Source: Erysipelotrichaceae bacterium
Lineage (GTDB): Bacteria; Bacillota_I; Bacilli_A; Erysipelotrichales; Erysipelotrichaceae
Direction: 5' to 3'
Assembly (NCBI GenBank): GCA_017511325.1
Contig: JAFWKS010000445.1
Span: forward strand, 1-24,144
DNA length: 24,144 nucleotides
Position numbers and translations under genes: made by a program. Positions 1 through 6,932 of the stretch are shown one piece after another. The notes beneath the pieces are model-generated. The model was not told the origin of the DNA. It did not search any database and saw nothing but the letters and a program-made list of their open reading frames with translations. Position 1 is the stretch's first letter; each line of letters starts with the position of its first letter.

Positions 1-563
1 CCCTCATAATACCAGTAGCCGCCGGGATTATAGATCTTCGTCTCATCCCAGCCTAATGCCACCAGAAGGTTTTTGGTCATGCCTGCATAACCGCCGCCGC
101 CGCACATCAGGAAGATATACTTGTCTTTAGGAAAGAGACTTTCAAGTATATGCAGCGATTCTTCATAGTTGGCGACGTATTCTCCTTTTTCTGTATGTGT
201 GAACAGCGTATCGCCGCTGTAACTCTCTCCAACTTCTTCAGGCAAGCCTTCCACGTTGCATAGATAAGGATAAGGCACAACTTCAAAGCCCTTTACATAT
301 CCTGACAGATAGGAATCGCCGCCGATCGCTTCATAGTTGGCTTCATCTTTCAGCATCCGCATATCGCGATAGACACTGTCTTTTCTGCCCAGATAATCAT
401 CGATCGTCGCTTCATTGATGTTCTTATCGATGCCCAGCTGGCCTCTCATGCCATCGCTCAGTTCCGGAAGAGGAAGTTTCTTTTCCTTGCACGAAGCAAG
501 TGTTGTCAGCATCAGTACACAGATAAGTGTTTTTAATAAAGTAAGAAAACAGTTCTTTTTCAT
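1..563 (-). CDS. Lipoprotein with rhodanese-like segment (5' part, runs off left edge)
   Basis: This is the N-terminal 187 residues of a secreted lipoprotein; the 3' end lies outside the window. It opens with MKKN, a hydrophobic stretch and a clean lipobox LASC at residues 22-25, so Cys25 should be lipidated and the protein anchored on the outer face of the membrane. Near the window edge the motif MCGGGGYAG, followed after about 20 residues by NPGGYWYY, resembles the active-site Cys loop and the following GG(F/Y)xxW segment of rhodanese-like domains. Sulfurtransferase activity is not proven: the loop is glycine-rich and the C-terminus is unseen. The gene follows the ezrA-thiI-pepP operon after a terminator. 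There is no ribosome binding site, and a TATAAT ends 10 bases before the ATG. An in-frame ATG three codons upstream (572) is an alternative start. Confidence 0.8.
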   Translation of the reverse strand, partial: MKKNCFLTLLKTLICVLMLTTLASCKEKKLPLPELSDGMRGQLGIDKNINEATIDDYLGRKDSVYRDMRMLKDEANYEAIGGDSYLSGYVKGFEVVPYPYLCNVEGLPEEVGESYSGDTLFTHTEKGEYVANYEESLHILESLFPKDKYIFLMCGGGGYAGMTKNLLVALGWDETKIYNPGGYWYYE

Positions 564-573
564 ATCAATCATT

Positions 574-579
574 ATTATA
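574..579 (-). promoter_or_regulatory. Candidate -10 box for the lipoprotein gene
   Basis: A perfect TATAAT lies on the minus strand, with its last base 10 bases before the ATG at 563. A start about 7 bases downstream would give a leader of only about 4 bases. The -35 match is poor. Confidence 0.5.
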
Positions 580-590
580 CAGTTTTTCTG

Positions 591-624
591 TAAAAGTAAG
601 AGAAACGGTCTACTGCCCGTTTCT
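591..624 (-). terminator. Intrinsic terminator of the ezrA-thiI-pepP operon
   Basis: The stem AGAAACGG/CCGTTTCT (601-608 with 617-624) has an 8-base loop that contains the pepP stop codon (610-612). It is followed on the minus strand by CTTACTTTT. The stem is perfect but the T-tract is interrupted. Confidence 0.65.
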
Positions 625-1854
625 CATGAAATTCTCTATATCATCTATCTGTTTGATGATCTCTCTGGACAGGACTTCGCATCCTGAATCGGTTATAAGC
701 AGATCGTCTTCGATCCTTATGCCTATACCTTCATCCGCAATATAAAGGCCCGGTTCGTTGGTTATGACGTTCCCTGCTTCAAGGACCTGTCCCATGCCGC
801 CGTCGATGTCATGTGTATCAAGACCGAGGTGATGGGATACAGAATGGAAATAGTATTCGTTTAGATCCTTGTTCAGATTGTGTTTTGGAAGTTCTTCCTT
901 ATAGTAATCGATGACCAGCTGATTAAGGTCCTTCATTTTCATGCCGGCACAGGCGTTGTTTTCCACGATCTTTTGAGCATTAAGGACGATGTTGTAGATC
1001 TCCTGCTGTCTTTCACTGAACTCGCCGTTTACCGGGAAAGTCCTGGAGATATCAGCACAGTAATAGTTATATGTCGCACCAAGATCGCAAAGGAACAGCT
1101 CGCCATCCTGCATGATCTGGTTGTTGTCGTGGTAGTGAAGGATCGTCGCTCTTTCTCCCGAAGCAGCGATCGTATCAAAAGCCTTGTTGCGGCAAAGTGC
1201 CTGGAACAGTACGAAATCAAAGACACCTTCCATACTCATCTCATTCAATCCCGGCTTAGCTGTTTTCATCATCTGCTGGATGCCAAGGTTGGTGGTATGG
1301 ATAGCTTTTCTGATGCAGGAGATCTCATATTCGTCCTTGACCAGTCTCATGTGGCCAATAAGCGGATAGATATCTTTCAATTTTATATACGGATATCTTT
1401 CCTGCAGTTTCTTTGCGTATCTGATGGAAGGAGTATCCTCCTGCTCCATTGAATAGTGCCAGAAATCAAAATAGAACTCAAAGCTGCTGTCTTTTCTCAT
1501 CCTGTTCATCAAGACGGCTGTCGTATCATCAAGTTCACTCACTGTTCTGATGTCATTTATCTCTGATATCTGGGCAGCTTCTTCCTTCAGCATCCTGCCT
1601 CCGACCCAGCGGGCCAGAGTCTTGTTGAAAGGAAGGATAAACAGCATCTCTTTTTTTACGCCATCCAGCTTGTACATCAGTAAGACCATATCTTCTTTAT
1701 CAAGACCGGTCAGATAATAGAAATTGCGGTTCACTGAAAACGGATAGGCTTCATCTTCCGAACGCATCGGAGCCTTTCCCGAAAACAGCATCAGTGCGCA
1801 ATTATCAGGCAATGTATCGAGCAGTCTTTCTCGTCTGTTAGAATATTGATTCAT
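610..1854 (-). CDS. pepP: Xaa-Pro aminopeptidase (M24B metallopeptidase)
   Basis: This cytosolic aminopeptidase removes an N-terminal residue that precedes proline. In the 414-residue product, residues 1 to about 165 form the creatinase-like N-terminal domain and the rest the pita-bread catalytic domain. The five metal ligands of the family are visible: D257 (FLCDLGA), D268 (CADISRTF), H341 (SHHLGLDTHD), E367 (TNEPGLY) and E382 (RIEDDLLIT). Length is normal for the family. The frame also opens at ATG 1860, but AGAAGG ends at 1861 and sits 6 bases before the second ATG at 1854, so I take 1854. The start lies inside the end of thiI, which implies translational coupling. It is the last gene of the operon; the terminator hairpin encloses its stop codon. 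Confidence 0.95.
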   Translation of the reverse strand: MNQYSNRRERLLDTLPDNCALMLFSGKAPMRSEDEAYPFSVNRNFYYLTGLDKEDMVLLMYKLDGVKKEMLFILPFNKTLARWVGGRMLKEEAAQISEINDIRTVSELDDTTAVLMNRMRKDSSFEFYFDFWHYSMEQEDTPSIRYAKKLQERYPYIKLKDIYPLIGHMRLVKDEYEISCIRKAIHTTNLGIQQMMKTAKPGLNEMSMEGVFDFVLFQALCRNKAFDTIAASGERATILHYHDNNQIMQDGELFLCDLGATYNYYCADISRTFPVNGEFSERQQEIYNIVLNAQKIVENNACAGMKMKDLNQLVIDYYKEELPKHNLNKDLNEYYFHSVSHHLGLDTHDIDGGMGQVLEAGNVITNEPGLYIADEGIGIRIEDDLLITDSGCEVLSREIIKQIDDIENFMRNGQ

Positions 1855-3037
1855 CTTCATCCTTCTTTCTATATGATACTTTCACGATCCTGTCGTTGTT
1901 TATGCATTCATCTACAAGCGGTTCATAATCAAACAGCGATTCATAGTGAAGGCACTTGTCTTCCTTAGGCTTGGTCACCGGATTCTTCGGATCAAAGATC
2001 GTACAGCAGTCTTCGTAAGGCAGGATGCTGGTCTCATAGGTATCGATGCGTTTGGCGATATCGATGATCTCCAGCATGTCCATCATGCATAGAGGGCGAA
2101 GGATCAATGTATCTGCTACCTTGCCGATGACGCTTATCGATTCCGGAGTCTGTGAAGCGACCTGACCGATCGACTCACCATTGGTAATGACCTTGATATG
2201 CCTTTGTTTGCAGAGCCTGTCAGCGATCCTGTACATCATCCTGCGCATGATTGTGATACAGTACGGTTCATCGACATTCTTGTATATCGCCAGCTGCAGA
2301 TCGGTGAAAGGAATGATGTGAACATTGATATCTTCCTGAGCGACCGAAAGTTTCTCAGCCAGAGTCAGTACTTTCTGCAAGGCTTGTTTTGAAGTATACG
2401 GTTCAGAGGCGAAATGGATGCATTCGATCTTTAGACCTCTTTTCATCGTCATGTAAGCTGCGACCGGTGAATCGATACCTCCGGACATCATGACCATAGC
2501 CATGCCGTTGATACCAGTCGGATAACCACCGCCACCCCTGACTTTCTCATCCATGATATAGATGAAATCCTTGTCTACTGCTACGTAAAGCATCAGATCA
2601 GGATCGTGGACATCGACAAGCAGGTCGCTGTTGTGCAGGATGTTTCCAGCAACAGCTCTGTTTATCTCATCAGATATCAACGGATAATTCTTGTCATGTC
2701 TTTTTGTGGCGACTTTGAAAGTCTTGACGTTGTGTTTTCTTGCAAGCTCCAGGGTAACTTTTTTGACATCTTCGATATCTCTGCTTAGCCTGATTGCTCC
2801 GGCAAAATATGAGTAACCGAAAACATCCTTCAGTTCTTTCTTTATCAGTTCATAGTCTTCACCGTTCAGCTTGATGAACAGCCCATCATGAAGCATGTTG
2901 TAGGTCAAAGCTTCATGGTCTTTAAGTCTTTTCTTGATGTTGGAAGTCAATTGTTTCGTGAATTCTTTACGGTTCTTTCCCTTGGTGGAAAGTTCGCCAT
3001 ATCTGACGATAATGTGATCATATTGAATATCAGGCAT
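1838..3037 (-). CDS. thiI: tRNA 4-thiouridine synthetase ThiI (short form)
   Basis: ThiI adenylates U8 of tRNA and transfers sulfur to make 4-thiouridine; in some bacteria it also feeds thiazole synthesis. The product is 399 residues: an N-terminal ferredoxin-like region plus THUMP domain (about 1-165), then a PP-loop ATPase with the signature SGGIDSP at about residue 185. Near the C-terminus EDCCTIF carries candidate catalytic cysteines. The rhodanese tail of the E. coli enzyme is absent, as usual in Bacilli, where the partner desulfurase is thought to deliver sulfur directly. That partner is the gene immediately upstream, overlapping by 8 bases (ATGCCTGA). The operon arrangement fits a dedicated desulfurase-ThiI pair. 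Confidence 0.96.
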   Translation of the reverse strand: MPDIQYDHIIVRYGELSTKGKNRKEFTKQLTSNIKKRLKDHEALTYNMLHDGLFIKLNGEDYELIKKELKDVFGYSYFAGAIRLSRDIEDVKKVTLELARKHNVKTFKVATKRHDKNYPLISDEINRAVAGNILHNSDLLVDVHDPDLMLYVAVDKDFIYIMDEKVRGGGGYPTGINGMAMVMMSGGIDSPVAAYMTMKRGLKIECIHFASEPYTSKQALQKVLTLAEKLSVAQEDINVHIIPFTDLQLAIYKNVDEPYCITIMRRMMYRIADRLCKQRHIKVITNGESIGQVASQTPESISVIGKVADTLILRPLCMMDMLEIIDIAKRIDTYETSILPYEDCCTIFDPKNPVTKPKEDKCLHYESLFDYEPLVDECINNDRIVKVSYRKKDEDESIF

Positions 3038-4133
3038 ATTTGTTCAGGATCTCCTTCAGTGTCTTTAAGAAATAATCGATCTCTTCTTTACTGTTGGTAT
3101 AGTCAAAAGAGATGCGCAAAGCATAATTCTCATCAATGCCTAAAGCATTCAATGTCCTGTTTAGTTCGTTCTTTCTTGAACCGCAGGTCGATTTTGATGA
3201 GACCATTATCCCTTTATCATTCAAAGCATTCAGCATGACTTCCGACTGTACCGGTGTGGAGATATTTACCAGTGTCATAAGTCCTTTGTCATAGTTGATT
3301 TTTGCTGTATCTTTCAAACCATCGATCAGCTGATCATGAAGCTGCACAAGATAGTCATGGTACTTGTCCTTGTTTTCCATGGCGATCCTTAATGTCTTGG
3401 CCAGAACGATATTGGTCAAAGCGTTTGATGTTCCGCCCCTTATCCCGTATTCCTGCTGGCCGCCGGAAATGATCGGCGAAAGATTAACGAATCCCTTCTT
3501 GATCAAAACGCCTGATCCTTTCAAGCCGTGGATCTTATGGGCAGAAAAACTTGCCATGTCGATGTTTTTAAGATCGACATCGACCTTGCCTACCCCCTGT
3601 GTGATGTCGGTGTGAAAATAAGTACCGGGATGTTTCTTCACCACTTCCGCAATACTTTCGACATCATTTACTGCTCCGATCTCGTTGTTTACCTGCATGA
3701 TCGAAACAAGAAGTGTTTCGCTTCTTAAGGCATCTTTTACCATTTCGGCACTGATGTGGCCATCTTTGTCAGGATCAAGATAAGTGACATCATAACCGAA
3801 TTCTTCTTCCAATTGTCTGAAACTGTTATAGACGGAAGAGTGCTCATAGATCGAAGTGATCAGATGCTTTCTTTCAGGATGTCTGAAACACAAACCCTTT
3901 ATGGCCAGTGAGTTAGCCTCTGAAGCACCGGAAGTGAAGATGATTTCATCTTTCTTCACCCCAAAAGTATCAGCTATGATAGAGCGGGACTTCTCCTGCA
4001 TAGCATAAATAGCGACGCCGTCGTCATACAAGGCATCGCTATTACAATAGTATTCATCCAATAGTTTTTTGTAGGTCTTTCCTACCTCAGGATCAAGTGA
4101 AGTAGTCGAGACTGCATCCAGGTAAACTTTCAC
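3030..4133 (-). CDS. nifZ: Cysteine desulfurase (NifS/IscS family, ThiI partner)
   Basis: This PLP enzyme removes sulfur from cysteine as a protein persulfide. In the 367-residue product the PLP-binding lysine is K200 (SFSAHKIHG) and the persulfide cysteine is C317 (SSKSTCGSR). TSGASEANSLAIKG, HTDITQGVGK and NNEIGAV match the fold-type I desulfurase signatures. The start is GTG at 4131-4133, overlapping the ezrA stop as TAGTG; GAGGA lies about 7 bases upstream. Position between ezrA and thiI matches B. subtilis nifZ, so tRNA thiolation is the likely role (inference). One oddity is that the conserved N-terminal DNAATT-type motif reads DAVSTT. The family is certain; the exact paralogue name is less so. 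Confidence 0.93.
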   Translation of the reverse strand: MKVYLDAVSTTSLDPEVGKTYKKLLDEYYCNSDALYDDGVAIYAMQEKSRSIIADTFGVKKDEIIFTSGASEANSLAIKGLCFRHPERKHLITSIYEHSSVYNSFRQLEEEFGYDVTYLDPDKDGHISAEMVKDALRSETLLVSIMQVNNEIGAVNDVESIAEVVKKHPGTYFHTDITQGVGKVDVDLKNIDMASFSAHKIHGLKGSGVLIKKGFVNLSPIISGGQQEYGIRGGTSNALTNIVLAKTLRIAMENKDKYHDYLVQLHDQLIDGLKDTAKINYDKGLMTLVNISTPVQSEVMLNALNDKGIMVSSKSTCGSRKNELNRTLNALGIDENYALRISFDYTNSKEEIDYFLKTLKEILNKYA

Positions 4134-5851
4134 TAGGCATTCCTCATGATCTTTTCATCAGCATCATCCGGGAACAGGGTTTCGATGCAGCTGATCGCTG
4201 TCTTCAAAGCCTTCGTATATTCGCCGTTGAGATACTGGAATTCGGCTTTCGACAGTTCTCTGTCGATCTCCGGATAAGTCGAACGATACTTGTTGCCGAA
4301 GACTACGGCATTCTCCACCATGATCGACATACCGACGACATTGTTGATGTTGTTGTAGAACTTGTAGGTGAAGTCGATCGCTTCGTCAAGCAGGGCATTG
4401 AGTTCTTCGATGTTGATCGGAACTTCCGCGATCATCTCTCTGATCTGTTCGATATATTCTCTTGCCCTATGCAGATCATTCTTGTATGATTCATCGATCG
4501 TTGGAAGCGAGTATTCAAGCAGCTTGGTCTCAACTTCAGAGACGACCAGCTGCAGCTTGGTCAGCTGACTGGCGGCTCTTGATTCACCATCCGTTGACTT
4601 GTCGATCCTTGACTTGTACGAGTACAAAGTCTTCAGATCAGTTTCCGCTGCATTGAAAAGTTCATCGGCATCAGACAGGATGTCTGACGAAGGTCTGACA
4701 CACGAGATCAGATCGACATTGATCTGTTCATATTTTGCTTTATATTTGCTGATGTTGTTGCGTATGTCACTGAGGACCTTGCTTAGATCCTCTAAACCGA
4801 ATCTAGCGGATTCCTTATGGTAGGCGATACGCACATACTCTTCGACCTTCTCCATATCTCTGATATGTTCATAGGCCTTTTCATTGGTCTCCTTTGCCTG
4901 CTTGAATGAACGATTCTCATCTTCCAAAGCTTCATTCATGCTGTTGAGGATATCCTTGTCATTGGAAAGATCAGCCTTGATCCCATTAGTCTCGGCATCC
5001 ATGATCTTTTTGGTGCACTCATCGATGCTCTCTTCGATCTTGGCCATCTTCTCATCGATCTCCAGATGATCGATATAGACACCTCTTTGTTTTGTAAGAG
5101 CGATCTCTCTTTTTGTCTCATCCATCATCAACGGAACAACGCCCTTGAGATCCTTTAAAAGCTTAGGGACTTTGTTGGCGTTGGTCTTGATCGATTCAAG
5201 TATTTCATCGATCTTTTCCAGATCGTTCTGGGCGCTTACATAATCCGAAGCATACATGAACTCTTCCGAAGAAGAGAACAGGCTCTCACATTCTTCCAGT
5301 TTCTTCACAAATCCGTCATAGGAAATGGAAAGGATCTGCGAATTCTTGTTGATGGTGGTCTTGACGATCCTGTATTTCTCTTTGAGCTTGGTAGAATAGT
5401 CTCTTTGCTGATTCTCTTTCTTGGAGAATTCCTCCAGAAAATCATCTATCTCTTTGACTTCTGCCTCGCATTCCTTCATCGCCAGATCAATCATGTCCAG
5501 CGTCTCCAGATTCTCCATGTAGGATTTCTCGGATTGCGAATCATCGGCATCGTTCAGCATCTGCTGCAGATCGTTGATATGCATATCGACTTCGTTGTAG
5601 CGCTTCAGATAGGTCTCGACTTCCTTGGCCATATCTTCATTGCGTTTGGCCATGGTCTGAGCTTTATTCAGTTTGAAAGCCAAAGGGACCGTTTTGATAT
5701 CATTAAAACGGACGTACAACTCGTCCATCTTTTTCTTCAAATTCTTTTTATGCGAATTCCTGATCAAAAGAACAACTATCAGAGCTATTATCACTACCAG
5801 CACTGCCGCTATGATAATGATCGTTGTCGTATTCAATGTGTTCATACGCAT
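4133..5851 (-). CDS. ezrA: Septation ring formation regulator EzrA
   Basis: EzrA is a membrane-anchored negative regulator of FtsZ ring assembly that helps restrict and remodel the division site. The 572-residue product has a short extracytoplasmic N-terminus, one transmembrane helix (about residues 9-30, rich in I, V, L and A), a basic RNSHKKNLKKK stop-transfer segment, and then about 530 residues of charged, mostly helical coiled-coil repeats typical of the spectrin-like EzrA rod. Length matches the family. It leads the operon ezrA > desulfurase > thiI > pepP. Two starts are possible, ATG 5851 and ATG 5845 (MNTLN). Neither has a ribosome binding site, and the promoter geometry favours the second as a near-leaderless start. 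Confidence 0.93.
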   Translation of the reverse strand: MRMNTLNTTTIIIIAAVLVVIIALIVVLLIRNSHKKNLKKKMDELYVRFNDIKTVPLAFKLNKAQTMAKRNEDMAKEVETYLKRYNEVDMHINDLQQMLNDADDSQSEKSYMENLETLDMIDLAMKECEAEVKEIDDFLEEFSKKENQQRDYSTKLKEKYRIVKTTINKNSQILSISYDGFVKKLEECESLFSSSEEFMYASDYVSAQNDLEKIDEILESIKTNANKVPKLLKDLKGVVPLMMDETKREIALTKQRGVYIDHLEIDEKMAKIEESIDECTKKIMDAETNGIKADLSNDKDILNSMNEALEDENRSFKQAKETNEKAYEHIRDMEKVEEYVRIAYHKESARFGLEDLSKVLSDIRNNISKYKAKYEQINVDLISCVRPSSDILSDADELFNAAETDLKTLYSYKSRIDKSTDGESRAASQLTKLQLVVSEVETKLLEYSLPTIDESYKNDLHRAREYIEQIREMIAEVPINIEELNALLDEAIDFTYKFYNNINNVVGMSIMVENAVVFGNKYRSTYPEIDRELSKAEFQYLNGEYTKALKTAISCIETLFPDDADEKIMRNA

Positions 5852-5853
5852 TA

Positions 5854-5882
5854 ATTCTACTATTTAAACATGCATTTTTCAA
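5854..5882 (-). promoter_or_regulatory. Promoter of the ezrA operon
   Basis: On the minus strand TTGAAA (5882-5877) is followed by a 17-base spacer and TAGAAT (5859-5854). The predicted start of transcription is near 5847, between the two candidate ATGs of ezrA, so the message should be practically leaderless. The -35 abuts the -35 of the rpsD promoter. Confidence 0.7.
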
Positions 5883-5911
5883 TTGACGTACGGGCCTCAT
5901 TCTGCGATAAT
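5883..5911 (+). promoter_or_regulatory. Promoter of rpsD
   Basis: TTGACG (5883-5888), a 17-base spacer and GATAAT (5906-5911) form a strong sigma-A-type promoter. Expected transcription start is near 5918, giving a leader of about 149 bases. Confidence 0.8.
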
Positions 5912-5917
5912 AATTAA

Positions 5918-6066
5918 GCACATAAATTTATAGCAGCATGTAAAGTTACCGGTAAAGTATCAGTACCGAAGGCGGAAACAAGTAAAGCGGCGCTATGCTT
6001 GAAAGTTGAATACTGACACTCCCGATAATGATTTACACCTGTACTTACTTAAGGAGGAAAAAACTT
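5918..6066 (+). promoter_or_regulatory. Structured S4-type leader of rpsD mRNA (autoregulatory)
   Basis: In Firmicutes such as B. subtilis, S4 represses its own synthesis by binding the rpsD leader (established). This leader has the expected complexity. CGGTA/TACCG (5950-5954 with 5964-5968) forms a hairpin whose loop AGTATCAG (5956-5963) can pair at 7 of 8 positions with CTGACACT (6013-6020), a pseudoknot. AGCAT (5935-5939) can pair with ATGCT (5995-5999), and ATAGC (5930-5934) with GCTAT (5992-5996), as competing closing stems. AAGTAA (5980-5985) can pair with TTACTT directly before the AAGGAGG ribosome binding site (6051-6057), which could link folding to translation. Assignment rests on position plus these hand-found pairings. 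Confidence 0.75.
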
Positions 6067-6672
6067 ATGGCAAGAAACACAGGTCCTACTTGGAGAATTT
6101 CCAGACGTTTAAACTTCTCTGTTCTTGAAACAGGTGAAGAACTCGCAAAGAGACCTTACATCCCTGGCATGCATGGTTCTGCAACCAGACGTGTCAAACA
6201 GTCAAACTATGGCTTACAGAAAGCAGAAAAGCAGAAATTAAGACATATGTATGGCTTAAGCGAAAAGCAGTTCTATAACACTTATGTTAAGGCTGTCAAG
6301 AAGAAAGGTGTCACTGGTACTAACCTGTTCATCATGCTGGAATCAAGATTAGACAATCTTGTATACCGCATGGGCTTCGCAAGCACCAGAAAGCAGGCGA
6401 GACAGATCGTCACTCACGGTCATGTCCTCGTAAACGGCAAGAAGGTCGATATCCCTTCATGCCAGATCAAACCGGGCTCTACAATCGAGATCAAGGAAAA
6501 CTACAAGAACAACGCTTTCTTAGCTGAAGCACTTGATGCTACAGTATCATTCAAGGATTTCGTTGAAGTTGATAAGGAAGCACGTAAAGGAAAGTATGTC
6601 AGATTACCTGAAAGAAAAGAACTCAATCAGGAAATCAACGAATTGCTCGTAATCGAATATTACAACAGGTAA
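6067..6672 (+). CDS. rpsD: 30S ribosomal protein S4
   Basis: S4 is a primary 16S rRNA-binding protein that nucleates assembly of the 30S body. The 201-residue product starts MARNTGPTWRISRRL, and the S4 RNA-binding domain is evident at SRLDNLVYRMGFASTRKQ and GHVLVNGKKVDIPS (about residues 96-140). It is the zinc-free form: the N-terminal cysteines of the Zn-binding version are absent and the only cysteine is in PSCQIKPG. The frame is open upstream to 6028, but the strong AAGGAGG at 6051-6057 and family alignment fix the start at 6067. It is monocistronic, with its own promoter, leader and terminator. Confidence 0.98.
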   Translation: MARNTGPTWRISRRLNFSVLETGEELAKRPYIPGMHGSATRRVKQSNYGLQKAEKQKLRHMYGLSEKQFYNTYVKAVKKKGVTGTNLFIMLESRLDNLVYRMGFASTRKQARQIVTHGHVLVNGKKVDIPSCQIKPGSTIEIKENYKNNAFLAEALDATVSFKDFVEVDKEARKGKYVRLPERKELNQEINELLVIEYYNR

Positions 6673-6686
6673 TAATACAGAGCTAC

Positions 6687-6714
6687 AAAAAGTGTCTGAA
6701 AAGGCACTTTTTTT
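6687..6714 (+). terminator. Intrinsic terminator of rpsD
   Basis: The 10-bp stem AAAAAGTGTC/GGCACTTTTT (6687-6696 with 6703-6712) has loop TGAAAA and is followed by more T. It begins 14 bases after the rpsD stop codon. Confidence 0.9.
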
Positions 6715-6843
6715 ATGCTTGGAACTTCATTGCAGGATCGTGCTTAAAGATATTGCATATGATGTTTTGTTCGGTACTTAATATATTTGCCGTATGAGTA
6801 AATCAGTCATCAATTATTCAGTATTTAGAGTATTCTTGTAAAC

Positions 6844-6896
6844 AAAAAAACGCCGAAGCGGAATTTCCCTGCCATTTACTGGCCGTTTGCGTTTTT
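6844..6896 (-). terminator. Large branched terminator downstream of the GGDEF gene
   Basis: The outer stem AAAAACGC/GCGTTTTT (minus strand 6896-6889 with 6853-6846) ends in seven T. Inside the 35-base loop a second hairpin GCCA/TGGC and the short palindrome GGAAATTCC are visible, so the structure may be multi-branched. Because the A and T runs are on both sides it could also stop plus-strand readthrough from rpsD. Between this element and the rpsD terminator (6715-6843) I see no gene or motif. Confidence 0.7.
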
Positions 6897-6932
6897 ATAA
6901 TACAAAGCAAATATAATACAACAGATTATTTT

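Noticed and set aside
880..1452. 190-codon plus-strand open frame opposite pepP
   Set aside because: It lies entirely within the conserved pepP frame, has no family features and no ribosome binding site; the antisense frame is a shadow.
6028..6066. 13-codon N-terminal extension of S4
   Set aside because: It contains the AAGGAGG ribosome binding site as coding sequence; S4 starts MAR at 6067.
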